Shown in pieces: positions 25,180-36,410 of a DNA stretch of 64,000 nucleotides. The stretch is from positions 652,642,468-652,706,467 of the forward strand of contig NC_081409.1 of the NCBI RefSeq assembly GCF_030272615.1, given 5' to 3'. The stretch comes from Cryptomeria japonica (lineage: Eukaryota > Streptophyta > Pinopsida > Cupressales > Cupressaceae). The translations under genes and the position numbers were made by a program. Position 1 is the first letter of the stretch; every line of letters begins with the position of its first letter. A model generated the notes under the pieces. The model did no database searches and was not told the origin of the DNA. It saw only the letters and a list, made by a program, of their open reading frames with translations.

Positions 25180-25450
25180 AGATGCGCTAATTCAAATGTG
25201 CAGTACTTTTGATCAAATGCGCTAATATGTTTGTTGTATGCGCGACTGTAAGAATCACATGGGCTATTCTGAATTGTATATGTGTTATTTTGTTGGTTAT
25301 ATGTGTTGAAATGATATGCATAGTGACAGATGTTAAATATGATATTCTGGGAATCAGATGTGTTAAACTGTGAAGTATATGTGCTATTATGAGTGTCACA
25401 TACACTATTATGTTGGTTATATGCACTACTCTAAACTTTGTATGCGCAAA
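25180..25450 (-). repeat. 21-bp degenerate tandem repeat, array 1
   Basis: About 12 units of 21 bp starting ATGCGCTAWTMTG on the plus strand. Because 21 is a multiple of three, the minus strand reads as a seven-residue repeat (x-A-H-L-I-x-x type) and stays open for 79 codons. Confidence 0.8.
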
Positions 25451-26514
25451 ACTACTTTAGTTGACTATTTTGGACTGCATAATGAAATTTCCAGATTCAA
25501 ATGTCTTAGTTTTTCAATGACTGGATGTCTCTTCTGATGATATGATCATAAGAACACAACAAACACTTGCTCAAACACTTGTTTCTCCTAGTGTTCTAGA
25601 CATAAAGTGTATGTTCTAGGCTTTGAAAAAAGCCCAAGTTTTCATGGGTATAACACATAGAAGACAAAATCAAGCACGCTACCTAAAGAGATTTGCTTCA
25701 CATACTATTTCTCAACCCACATCTTGGTACCTTGTCAGCTCACACAAACTTGTCAACCCCTAGAGGGCCCTTGTGTTTTTGCCTTTGCGAGAGCTAGCGG
25801 AATCCCGTTAAGAGCCTAGCAATAAGGACTCAAAAGGGGACTTCACACTTACACTCAAGAGGGACATATGGTGAGTGTCTTTGGGAGAAATTCTTCCCCC
25901 TCCCCGCACTGAGAGAATAATATTGTTTGGAGGTGAACCAAGTAGGCTTCTATCTAAAATAGGTGTTAGTAAGGGCGTCCATTCGGCGCAGTGGCATATA
26001 AACTCCTTTTGAGAGGTCTTCCAGCCTTCAAAACCAAGGTTTGATATACCAAAAGGTATGGAGGAGAGCTATTCCCACACATTACCGTCAACCATGATTT
26101 TCACCATGATTGCATTTATTTTATAGTGGGTTGGATGAACTTGGAGTTAGCCATTCCCACTTGGGTCGTTCCCCCTCACCCAACCTTATAGGCTGCTCGA
26201 GAGGCAGGCCCTCTAAAGTTAATGCACTACTTGAAATAAAAAGATCTAGGTGGGTTTGGCTTTCTAATCACCTAATTAAGGGGAGAGCATAATACCTACC
26301 ACTTTTGATCTTAAAACACGAAAGTAAAGACGTACATTAACCACCTAAGTTAAACTAAATGCCTACTTTACAAAATAAAGCACATAGTTTGTGATATTTT
26401 GACTCTTTGGCATGCGAACCTGCAAAAACTAGTTAGTAGTTTGCAGATTTTGTCTTTGACTTGCGGAAATGCACCTGCAAGTAAGAAATCAACAATTAGT
26501 TTCAGAAAAATGGA

Positions 26515-26830
26515 ATTTTTATGCAGAACATCAAATGTGCTAAACTGGAAATCATATGCACTAAACTGTTAATTAATTGAGCTACTCTGAAAACCAAATG
26601 CGCTAATCCGAACCTTAAATGCGCTAATATGACAATTAAATGTGTTAAAATTATTTGCACTACTGTAATTATTAAATGCATAAAAGTGTAAAATAAATGC
26701 ATTATAATATTTTCAAATGCATGATTCTGGACGTCAAATGCGTGCTTCTGGAATTCAAATGCGCTCTTCTGGGTCAAATGTGCTAAAACGACAATCGTAT
26801 GTGTTGTTACGTGAAATTCATCAGTCTGTT
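26515..26830 (-). repeat. 21-bp degenerate tandem repeat, array 2
   Basis: About 14 units with plus-strand core AAATGCGCTAATCTG. The minus-strand translation is open for 118 codons and shows heptads such as LIVILAH, LRFGLAH, LVFRVAQ. It matches array 1 in unit length and core. It begins about 45 bp after the primer site. Confidence 0.8.
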
Positions 26831-26873
26831 TGACAAAATACTTGCAATCAAAGATCAAATTCAGGCAATTCCT

Positions 26874-26891
26874 GCCCCATGGTGGGCGCCA
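26874..26891 (-). other. Primer binding site of the gypsy element
   Basis: Minus-strand TGGCGCCCACCATGGGGC, a known style of Ty3/gypsy primer site in plants. It marks the inner boundary of the 5' LTR. Confidence 0.8.
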
Positions 26892-27006
26892 AAAATATAC
26901 ACAAGGAATTTAACACCTAAATATACTAACGAGACATTAGAATGAGAGAATTTAACAAGCATAGGAAATCAAATAAATGCAAGGAAAAATTCCTCAAATG
27001 CATCCC
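26892..27006 (-). repeat. Gypsy 5' LTR, inner fragment
   Basis: LTR end adjoining the primer site. It is cut at 27006/27007 by a copia-like insertion and continues at 30484. Confidence 0.6.
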
Positions 27007-27375
27007 TGTTAGAGTATTTATTCTGGTATTTACTTAATTAATTAAACAATATTTGTTTAATTATTTAAGTTCCCTTTATCTCTTTTACACTTAAGCTAAC
27101 TTTAGGTGCATAATAATTAATTCTTTTATTAATTATTATGTGCAAACCTAGGTTTTCCCTCTTGACCTATTAAAGGTTGAGTTCATTCTTTTCATTGTAT
27201 GAAGAAGGTTTTTTATATTACACATTTTGTGAATATTGAGCTCTCTTTTTTTGAGCATATTTTCTATGTATTTCTCTCTTCTGTGATTTGCTTCCTTGCT
27301 TCTCCTTGTAACAGGTTTTTCAGCTTGCAAAGATCATTTGGGCTCCTATGGTGTTGTATTTTCTCAACTCCAATA
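27007..27375 (+). repeat. 5' LTR of the copia-like element
   Basis: 369 bp, TG...TA ends, directly followed by the primer site. It contains the palindromic TAATTAATTCTTTTATTAAT segment shared with the other two LTR copies. Confidence 0.85.
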
Positions 27376-27387
27376 TGGTATCAGAGC
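27376..27387 (+). other. Primer binding site, iMet type
   Basis: Exact TGGTATCAGAGC immediately after the 5' LTR. Confidence 0.9.
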
Positions 27388-27699
27388 ATAGCGATAGAGC
27401 TGGGAGAGGTAGCGGCTGGCAGCGGGTCGGGAGTGGAGTGCAACGGCAAGGCTGGGAGAGAGCAGGGCCGTCGGGGAAAGCTGCCGGCGGGGGCCAGAGA
27501 AAGCTGTCGGAGGACCGGAAGGAGGCGAAGGCCATCGGGGCCAGTGAGATGGGGCTGACAAGAGGCCGAACTGATAGGTCCGGTTGTTGTACAGTGGCCA
27601 GACTGTTAGCCCGGTACCCTCTGAAAACAAACCCCAAAAAACTTCTTTTTTTTTTTTCAAAAAAAAACAATTGCCTTTTTTAATTTTTTTTTCAACTTT

Positions 27700-28374
27700 T
27701 TTTACATAAAATCAAATTTCGGCCTACATGCCGTAAAAAGGCAAAAAAAAAAAAAATTGAAATTTTTTTTTCAAACTCCGTGCTAAGGTCGTACGGCCTG
27801 GATCTGAGAAAAAAATACTCCCACAGGCTCAGGAACCAAAATAGGTCAAATTTTATATGACCATATGGGTTTTCGGGCCTTCTGAGTACGATGGTGAGGT
27901 TCGTTTAGGCCCAAAGTGCTTAGAAAAAAAGGCCTATCCCTAGGTGCATAAGAAAATTCTAAAACCCTAGATCTGCTTCCAATGCAAAAATTCTCAAAAC
28001 AAGAACAGGTAGCTGCAGATCTGAAGCTCTGATACCATATTGGAGTTGAGAAAATACAACACCACAGGAGCCCAAATGATCTCTGCAAGCTGAAAAACCT
28101 GTTACAAGGAGAAGCAAGGAAACAAATCACAGAAGAAAGAAATACACAGAAAATATGCTCAAAAAAAGAGAGCTCAATATTCACAAAATGTGTAATATAA
28201 AAAACCTTCTTCTTCATACAATGAAAAGAATGAAATCAACCTTTAATAGGTCAAGAAACCCTAAAAGGGAAAACCTAGGTTTGCACATAATAATTAATAA
28301 AAGAATTAATTATTATACACCTAAAGCTAGCTTAAGTGTAAAAGAGATAAAGGGAACTTAAATAATTAATTAAT
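27700..28374 (-). mobile_element. Inverted, truncated related LTR with its primer site and leader
   Basis: On the minus strand a copy of the same LTR (28374-28038) is followed by TGGTATCAGAGC (28037-28026) and a leader of different sequence from that after 27387. The LTR lacks roughly its first 45 bp. It is thus a second family member inserted head-to-head and truncated, or a rearranged piece. The left limit is not certain. Confidence 0.65.
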
Positions 28375-28479
28375 CCAGGCCGGATTTTGATATTTTGAGA
28401 AAAAAAACAAAAATAAAAAAATCCAAAAAGGCGATAGTTTTTTTTACAAAAAAAAAATCAAATTTTTTTTGGGGGGGGC

Positions 28480-28985
28480 GGTTTCCCACGGTGCGCAGGG
28501 TATTATGGGGCCCCCTGCCGCTGCTATAGATCTGTCAGGCCTCAGGCCCCGCGTTGTCAGTCTCCGGCCCCCGCCAGCCCTCTAGCTCCCGCCAACACCG
28601 ACCTCCAACCCCCCGTCGGCCCCCGCCACCGCCGGCCTCCCTGCGGCCCGCCACCGCTGGCCTCCCTACAGCCCTGTCGCCCGGCCCAGCCCCACCGCCT
28701 GGCCTAGCTCTGCCATCATCGACCTCCCTACAGCCCCACCACCGTTGGCCTCCTTGTGGCCTCCGCCAGAAACAACCCCCACCGGAAATAACCACTTTGG
28801 CCACCTCCTGCCACCTATTGCGCTACCTGGCCACCAGAGTGCCACCCGTCCGCCACCGGAGCGTCGCTCACTATCCACCTCTGCCCGAACAACCACCAGA
28901 CTACCCCTTCCTCTTGTTTTGGAGGGGGTTTGGTTTTTTGGCCATATCTTGGGCATATGAAGTCATTTTTTTAAAAAAAGAATAG
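28480..28985 (+). other. GC-rich island with Pro/Ala/Arg-coding open frames
   Basis: A strongly GC-rich stretch in an AT-rich window, open in several frames on both strands. The plus frame from 28554 codes 143 residues of mostly Pro, Ala, Arg and Leu. No domain is recognisable. With 27400-27600 it may be degraded internal leader of the element; I do not call a gene. Confidence 0.4.
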
Positions 28986-30105
28986 GCATCGGAAAGCTGG
29001 TTCCGAGCCGGACCTCGTCATGTTGGTAATTTTTTCCAATTTTTCTGTTTGACTATGTTTTTTTCAGTCAAAGTGAGGTATTGTTTTTGCACTCCGGGAG
29101 CCATAAAATGAGCATCTGACCTCCGTTTTTCAAAAAGTTTATATTTTTGGAAAGCGTGTGTTGTGTATATTCCAGCCATATGAGTTTTATTTTTAGATTC
29201 TTCTCCATGCATATTTTATTCAGTTTTTTGCTTTTCAGCACTCTGGTGGATATCTTGGTTGTTTCAGGTCTTGGGATCTCTTCTCTGAGTAGAATGTTTC
29301 ATTTTTTGTTGTTCTTTCTGTTTCCAGTCTTATTATCATTGTAACATTATATTTATGCAAACGCACTGAGATAAAGTGTCATCTTGCATTGTTTACTTGG
29401 GATCATGCACAACTTGTTCCTTCTTGTACATGCACTACTTATAAAGTGCCATGAAGGGGTTGATGTTTGTCTGTTGTTTTCCATCTTCCTTTGTCCAGTA
29501 AGTGTTCCTTCCATGACATTTGCCTCATGATGTGTGTCAAATGAGTGTTCCTTCCATGACACCATGTACTTTTCTCAGCACCTTTGATGTTCCTGGTTCT
29601 TCGTCATGGAGTTCTTCTTGGCTATTTTTTTCAGTGTTCATGTCCCTCTCCCTCTTCAGCATTATGGGGAGGTTTGTCCTATTGGTTCTAATGCTTCTGT
29701 GGTTTGATTGATCATCTCTTCTAGCTTTGGTGTTTTCATGCCATCTATATCTTTCGATTTCAGTTGTTTTCCTTGTTTGCCTTCTGATTCGAGTAGTGTC
29801 ATTTGAGGGCACTCATACAGATTACAGTCTTCTCTACCTGGTCATGTTCTCTTTCAGTGGAGGTTCTTCAGATCAACAGTTATTCTTCGGCAGAGTTTGC
29901 AGGTTCTTTATGCTTCAGTGGTGTTCTTTTCCATCTCTTTTTGGAGTAGAGTTTTTTTCCCACGTGGTTTTCTCTATTTCTCCAGTTTATAGAGATTTCA
30001 TTGTATTTGGGTACCTGATCAGGCCTTGTTGTCGGGACCCATCTTTCTTGCTTTCAGTAGTTGTTCTAGGTTTTAGCTTCTCCTTAAGTCTAGCTTAAGG
30101 GGGGG

Positions 30106-30483
30106 TGTTAGAGTATTCGAGTATTTTCTTAATTAATTAAATAATATTTATTTAATTATTTAATTTCCCTTTATCTCTTTTACACTTAAGCTAACTTTAG
30201 GTGCATAATAATTAATTCTTTTATTAATTATTATGTGCAAACCTAGGTTTTCCCTTTTAGAGTTTCTTGACCTATTAAAGGTTGAGTTCATTTTTTTCAT
30301 TGTATGAAGAAGAAGATTTTTTACATTACACATTTTGTGAATATTCAGCTCTCTCTTTTTTAGCATATTTTCTGTGTATTTCTTTCTTCTGTGATTTGCT
30401 TCCTTGCTTCTCCTTGTAACAGGTTTTTCAGCTTGTAGAGATCATTTGGGCTCCTATGGTGCTGTATTTTCTTGACTCCAATA
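30106..30483 (+). repeat. 3' LTR of the copia-like element
   Basis: 378 bp, alignable throughout to 27007-27375, preceded by a polypurine tract. Confidence 0.85.
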
Positions 30484-31528
30484 ATCTCATTGTCCTCTAT
30501 CTCCAAGGACCTATTGAATCTCCACAATAGTGCTCTTAGATTGTATACAAAGACTCAAATAGATGATAACTTTGAATATGAGATTAACTAAATGAAATGC
30601 ATCTAAGCTACTATGAGAGATAATGCAAGAGATATACAAGCTAAGATTATGATGGTTAGTAATATAAACAATATGATATGGAAACTTAAGATACAAATAA
30701 AAGCCATGAATCTATAATAAATATGATCAAAATATCACTAAAATGCTACTAAACAAGCTAAAATGGATGCATAAGCTAGAGACAATTTAGCATTAGTTGG
30801 ATGCAAAAAGGATGGATGATTTACATGTTGGAAATGCCTCTATTTATAGACTCTCAAAGGTCAAGGATGATGTGGAAATAAATTAAGGGTTGAGATTCAA
30901 TATGGAGAAATGGATGGTGAGGATGCAAAGATCATTTATGATGATAGACCTAGTAGATGGAGGTTGAGAAGGGTTGATAATATTTATTACTAAGTATGGG
31001 CTCAAGAGACAACCTTGAGTAAATGGCCATGGAGACAAGTACCCAAATGTAAGGTTCAAGTACCCATGAGGTAAGCTCCAAGTACCAAGAGGTATGGTCC
31101 AAGTACCCAAGTACTTGGATTAACAACTAGCTTACGAAAATATAGATCTATTAGCTTTTAGGTGGGTAGATTAACAACTAGCATTAATTGATTGGATTAA
31201 AAGGTAGGATAAAGTAAAGTATTTGGTTATGAGATGGAGGAAGGAAGAAATTGAAATATTGGTAAAATATTTGGCTATGAGACGGGTGAAGGAAAAAATG
31301 GAAATATTATAATTACTTTATTAATTTTAAGTTTAAAAATGTGATTTAAAAAATAGATTTTATTTATTTCTTGTTAGGTGGATAGAAAAAATTAATAAAT
31401 GCGACATTTATTTATTTAACAAATTAAGAAAATGGATAAAGTAATTAAATAATTTATATTAATTTTTTTAATTAACATAAAAAAAATTAATAAGGTAAAC
31501 TGGGATAGGGCCAAAAATTATTTACACA
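30484..31528 (-). repeat. Gypsy 5' LTR, outer fragment
   Basis: Continues the LTR interrupted at 27006. A minus-strand TATAAATA (30848-30841) in a GAGTC...GAGGC context is a plausible promoter. The proposed outer end, minus TGTGTAAATAATTTTTGG at 31528, is chosen by eye and could be off. No second LTR is available to confirm it. Confidence 0.5.
30841..30848 (-). promoter_or_regulatory. Putative LTR TATA box
   Basis: TATAAATA on the minus strand, inside the gypsy LTR and upstream of the primer site. Confidence 0.45.
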
Positions 31529-31790
31529 ACTATCATTAAGGACAAAGAGAAGGGTCTCACAAGGGGTGAAACTACAATAAAATAAAAAATAAACTTAAGC
31601 ACCAAAGAGGAGCATAAAGAAACAAAAAGCTAAGGGGACCAAGAAAAGACCAACCAACATAATGGCTATAGATTACCTAAAAGATTGTGACCCTTTCACA
31701 ACCTTCCACTCTTTGTATGAATTTCCAAATTGTCCATGAAGGATGACTCTTTGATTACATTTTTCTCATTTAGTGGAGTGGAATTTGCAT

Positions 31791-32280
31791 TCACTTTATC
31801 TTTACTTTTTTTGCTAGACTTGGGAGGAAACTAATAGAACCGGCCTCCAACTCCACTCTTTTGCACTTTTCCTTCTTCTCTAACTCTTGTTGAAAGACTT
31901 GCATATAGAAAATAATGTTTTTCACTGTCTCCTTGTAGAACACTACAATTTCCTTTATATTTTTCACAATTTTATTTTGTTTGTCCTCACGACAACTAAT
32001 AGTCTCCTCCAAATTCTTCCTATCCTCCACCAAACTATTAGTAGCTTTGATGTTTTCCACCTTCTACTTTAAAGTATCCTATCTTTCAATTTTTTTTAGC
32101 TTGCTCTTTCATAGAAGCCCAAAATTATTCATCAACTGACTCAGTGGGCCAATCCACAACCTTAGCTAGGGATATTAACGCCTCCAATTTATTGATCTTT
32201 TAAACCTACCATTTAGCATGACATACCTTATGAGAACCTCCATAAGAGGCTTCCACATTATTGGGATTACCTCAAACTTT
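31791..32280 (-). pseudogene. Fragment of an element protein with coiled coil
   Basis: Minus-strand segment beginning ASYGGSHKVCHAKW near 32245, then KINKLEALISLAKVVDWP, then a Glu/Lys-rich coiled coil (MENIKATNSLVEDRKNLEE...) ending near 31791. Several stops sit at plausible Gln positions; at least one frame change occurs. I do not recognise the family. Its style resembles the extra ORF at 38301-41962, on the opposite strand. Confidence 0.4.
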
Positions 32281-33659
32281 GAGAGTCCAAACATTATTTA
32301 ATTAATTTATTAATACCATGTTGCATATTTTATGAAATTAGTCATAAGAGTTAACTTTTAAAGTGTAGTTTTGTAAATTGTATCCCCATACAATTAAAAC
32401 TTGTTTGGGGCTTACTTTTGTGGTTTTCCCCTTCATTCCTTTGATTCTAACTAATTATGATCAAGCCCTAGCCAAATCTAGAATTATAACACCTCTTTAT
32501 GCTCACAAACCCAATTTGTGGCCAGAATGCTAGGACCATGGTGTTAGATGTATGGAATTAGGAACTATAGTCCTCCCATTATAGGCCCAAATTTGAACCC
32601 TCAATAGTCAAAAATTTGTTGAGTGGGAAAGTGCTCCCCACGATGTCAGCCTTCTATTGGTGCTCAAATCAATAGATTGGAAAATTCTATGAGTATGCCC
32701 TGCTCAATAATCAAATATTTCAATTGATTTGGCCAACTAATAGAGTGAACCTTTCGAGGTTTCTAACTCCCTCACTTTAGGCTCAGCAAGCCCTAGGCGG
32801 GTGTAGCTTCTCACCAATTGACTCTTCCACTTAGTGTTTTTTATAGAAGATTTCATATTATGTTTTCTACTTATGTTTTTTATCTCAAAGTGGCATATAT
32901 CTTTTGGATAAATTATCTTTCAATTATCCAATTTATCCTACTCTCTAGGTGATCTTCTTTAACTGATTATCTTTTCTCTAATCTAGTTCCTACTGTCTGA
33001 TTTCTAAACTATCCTTCCTTCTAACTTCTACGTATATCTCCTACTAACATAAAAATGAAATTGAAAAATGTGGATAAATGATTTGAATTGAAATTTATAT
33101 GTAATTAGACCAGTGCCTTAGTCATTCACTTGCAAACCCTATGTTTAACTCTGAAAGATAATTTTTAAATCCTCCCTTGGATGGATCTATCAGTTACCTA
33201 ACCCTCAATTTTATAATTAGATGTCTTTAATTACAGTTAGTCTGATTGAATTTAACTCTCATAGAAAGACCAATTAGAATAAAATGCAAATAGCCGCCTT
33301 TTGTCTCAGATGCACTCTATATTTTTCTAACTTGCAATTACAACATAAAACCATCACACAAAGATTTAAGATAACAACCACTTTCTTCAAATGGTTATGA
33401 CAAAGAACTGATCCGAAGAGAAATTTACTACAACACAATAGAGAAAAAAGAACACTAACTATATTTTATTTATTCATGTCTTGATAATATTTTATAAAAC
33501 TGCTTTTTATATTTATTACAATTGATTATCGTCTCTTTCCTTTTAATTTTTTACATATAAATATTCTATACAAGGGTTGCATCCCTTCACTTCATCTGTC
33601 ACGTCTATTTGGCACCTTTCTGACAATTTAGTCACTTCTAGAAATTGTTTGTCATTCAT

Positions 33660-34640
33660 GTCATTTCGGCATAGGTTATACTGATAAGTAACAACCAGCT
33701 TAATTTTGATCTTCGAGTTACCTATGCCGAACACATCTTGGATGATGCCTATCGAGATTGTTTCAACTATTAGCATACCAAAAAACTGTATGCCTGACTT
33801 CACAAGTTATTCCAATGAAGATCTTCACCTTTGATTCTACCGTTCGTTGTAAATTATTTTGATAGAGGTATTTAGTTGAGAGTGTGTTGACGGAGTAGTT
33901 GTTCTGATGTGACTTCATATACTCGCTTTTATAATAGGTGGTACTATTGGGTTATAGATAATCCATTATCCCAATCCCAATAGTTATACTGATAAGGATT
34001 CCTTCTCCATTTTCCTTCTATCACCATAGGTTTCCCCAATATTGATTTCTTCAGTCATGAGTTTATAATCAGGATAGTTACCTCGATATCATTCTATCTA
34101 TTTATCATCGGGATACTTTTAATGATCAGAATCTTGTTGATGTGCTATTCCGACTTCATAAGTTATACCGATGGACCTACATAATGCATTCTCTTGTATT
34201 TTCTTTCATCGAGATAACTTGCATCATCTAGATAACTTTTTAGACTTGCCCCAATCTCATATACTATTTCGACAAGACTTGTATCGGCATGATGTATCCT
34301 GAAATGTGTGCGTCAGGATAGTTTACTCTATCGGTATTACAAAATACCTCTTTTCAGCCTTTGATGGCTATTTCGATAGACATCTACATGCTTGGTTCGA
34401 TATAACTATACCGAAATGGCAATATCGAGATAGTTTGTTCTATCAGAATCACATAGAATTGTCATTTTGCCTTTAGTAGTTATTCTGACAGGCAATCAAG
34501 ACTTCATGTTCGGTATTGTTATCCTGATGTCCATGTTCAACACTGATTTATTAGATTAGGTTAGCTATCTCGATATCGGTATTTAACATTGATTTATCAA
34601 ATCAAAATAGCTATTCTGATATAGTCATGAAATGTTTTCT
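33660..34640. repeat. Cluster of TATCTCGATA-like words
   Basis: Roughly 25 degenerate copies of (G/A)TTAT(C/T)(C/T)CGATA or its reverse complement occur with irregular spacing, for example AGTTATACCGATGG, GATAGTTACCTCGATATC, CATCGAGATAACTT and GGTTAGCTATCTCGATATCG. They lie upstream of the TATA-like site near 34872. Confidence 0.6.
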
Positions 34641-34871
34641 TAGTGAGGTTATCTTACTGATCTTTATTGGATCTACAAGTAATTTTTCACATATCATGAG
34701 GGCATAATGGAGACAATATGTGGGATTCTACATTAGGTAAAAGAAAACTTTTGAAGCTTCAACATTTCACCATTTTAAACACAAAAGCTTGGTGATCATG
34801 TCAGGGGTATTGTTATGAAATTTAGGGTTCCAACACCTTCTTCAAATTTTCAACACATTTTGTGAGGTTGT

Positions 34872-34879
34872 GTATAAAT
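34872..34879 (+). promoter_or_regulatory. Putative LTR TATA box
   Basis: TATAAATA followed by CAAGTCTCACACTCTC, a context shared with the LTR-like copy near 36733. Confidence 0.4.
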
Positions 34880-35340
34880 ACAAGTCTCACACTCTCATTT
34901 GAACATCCTTTAGCATCTCTTTACAAGGCATTCAAATCCTATTGAGCAATTATAATCAAGCATTTTCAAGGCAGTGAAGGAGAGATCAAGAATCCAAGTT
35001 ATCATCCATGATCAAGTTTATGTGGTCCCTCCATGATTGAAGGCATGTATGAACTCCTATCAAGCATCATCAACCTGTCAAGGAATTCTAGGTAAAATTA
35101 TTTACAAGAAGGGTATCCTCAAGTATGAAATCACTACATAAGGTGGTAAATACCTACGCATGACTATTAGGATCATCTTTCAAATTGTATTTCTCACAAT
35201 GTGGTAGATATATTCTTTGTGTAATATGAATATTAAGGATGAAACATGAAAGTGGGCTAATTGTGTAATATGATGGAAGAGGTTGATGGAATTGTGTTTG
35301 GCCTATGCTGGCTAATTATTTTTTGTAATAACGATATTTT

Positions 35341-36410
35341 TTACAAAAAAATGGCTTATGATGAAATCAATAGGTGAATTGGTTCATGAAAATATAGAAT
35401 GTGATGGTGGTTTGGAAGGGATGTTATGATAGTATGTGGAACATTATGATATGTGAGGGGTGGAGATGGTTGATGGGTGCTTTGAGAAAATAAAGGGAGA
35501 GTGGATAAAGGTGGAACATATATATATATATATATATATATATTGATAGGATTATGCTCATTACTAACATGGATGTCATTACCATTTTGCACAACAATTA
35601 ACATAATAGAGGATGTGTATAGAGGAATATAAGGTATTGTTGTAGGCATGAGTACTTGAATCTCAAATTTGTTTTGAGAGTTCTATTTATCCAAGCACCT
35701 TTCTGTAGATAGATATGTTTATAAGGTTTTCATCTAATATGTTAGTTAATCTACATAGAATGTTGACTCCATACGAATCACATTGTATCAATATACATAG
35801 ACTCTCAATAATGAGGACAACCTATCCAACCAAGTGCTCTATACACAAATTATTGAAGGTCTTCCAATTCCCTGTCATGCTTATTTAGTTGTTCATTAGA
35901 AACTTGTATTGAAGGTTCATCCGTACCATTGGAATTATGAGGGGAATGGTAATCATGTATATTAGGCAAGATATGTGTTGGATTAAGGAAAGATTTATCC
36001 CCTAAGTTTCTTGGTGATAACAAGTCAAAATGCAATTTAGGCTCAACGCCTTTACTAGTCAAAGCATGGGAAGCCATGGGGCAGTACCATCTTCTCACAA
36101 GAATATTAGATTAAAAACAATGGGTTCTTACACTCATAAACAATTATAAGATTAAAAAACACACACTTGCTCTGAGAAAGAAATAGTAGAAAAACAAAAG
36201 GAAATAGAGAGAAATTATTTTAGATTTTTATGCTTTGGTTTGTCTTATAATATTTATTTCAAATGTACTATGAAATAATAAGGATGTAATTAATTAACCA
36301 ATTAACTAAGTGATATATAAAGAAAAAAGTAATACAATTGATTACACTATTTGAAATAGCAATATTATGATCAACCAACCAATCAATGAAGAAATATTAG
36401 ATAGTAATTA
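35341..36410. other. Unassigned AT-rich DNA with a TA microsatellite
   Basis: Contains a TA run at about 35519-35544. A minus-strand open frame of 82 codons (36098-35850, MRRWYCPMASHALTSKG...) could be an element coding remnant but shows no recognisable domain. Confidence 0.35.

Larger units (their letters stand above)
24751..26873 (-). other. 5' leader of the gypsy element
   Basis: Lies between the gypsy primer site (26874-26891) and gag, which resumes at 16838 on the other side of the inserted 7.9 kb element. It holds two arrays of a diverged 21-bp repeat (25180-25450 and 26515-26830) and an intervening 1 kb with no recognisable gene. Confidence 0.6.
27007..30483 (+). mobile_element. Copia-like non-autonomous LTR element inserted in the gypsy LTR
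   Basis: LTRs 27007-27375 and 30106-30483 begin TGTTAGAGTATT and end ...ACTCCAATA; primer site TGGTATCAGAGC at 27376-27387; polypurine run (AAGGGGGGG) just before 30106. Flanks ATCCC (27002-27006) and ATCTC (30484-30488) look like a 5-bp target duplication with one C-to-T change. The interior (2.7 kb) has no gag or pol. It contains a truncated inverted LTR of the same family (28026-28374) and a GC-rich Pro/Arg-coding stretch (about 28480-28900). Confidence 0.8.
9013..31528 (-). mobile_element. Tat-like Ty3/gypsy element, nested and interrupted
   Basis: Read from right to left: 5' LTR (31528-30484 and 27006-26892, split by a copia-like insertion), primer site (26891-26874), leader with 21-bp repeats (26873-24751), leader end (16838-16649, after an inserted 7.9 kb element), gag, protease, G-patch, RT, RNase H, second RNase H and integrase (16648 to about 9535), then the 3' region. 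Domain order with two RNase H domains before integrase is the signature of the plant Tat lineage. All domains are broken by stops and frame changes. The 3' LTR was not found; the left side is disrupted by the element at 7156-9012. Confidence 0.75.
32281..35340 (+). other. LTR-like noncoding DNA
   Basis: No gene seen. The segment near 32366-32440 (TAAATTGTATCCCC..., GGGGCTTACTTTTGTGG) resembles 36420-36480, and TATAAATACAAGTCTCACAC near 34872 resembles 36733-36765. Together these suggest two diverged related LTRs about 2-4 kb apart, plus orientation. The end positions are not resolved. A cluster of TATCTCGATA-like words occupies 33660-34640. Confidence 0.4.

Noticed and set aside
25180-26830. 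CRISPR-like array from regular 21-bp repeats
   Set aside because: Units are contiguous and diverged, without constant repeats separated by unique spacers, and the genome is eukaryotic.
27846-28217. 123-codon minus-strand frame and its plus-strand twin at 27199
   Set aside because: Both are translations of the same LTR end and leader in opposite orientation, so they are repeat DNA rather than a conserved gene.
29520-30098. Hydrophobic plus-strand frames (FLVCLLIRVVSF...)
   Set aside because: T-rich noncoding interior of the non-autonomous element; no domain and no matching frame elsewhere.
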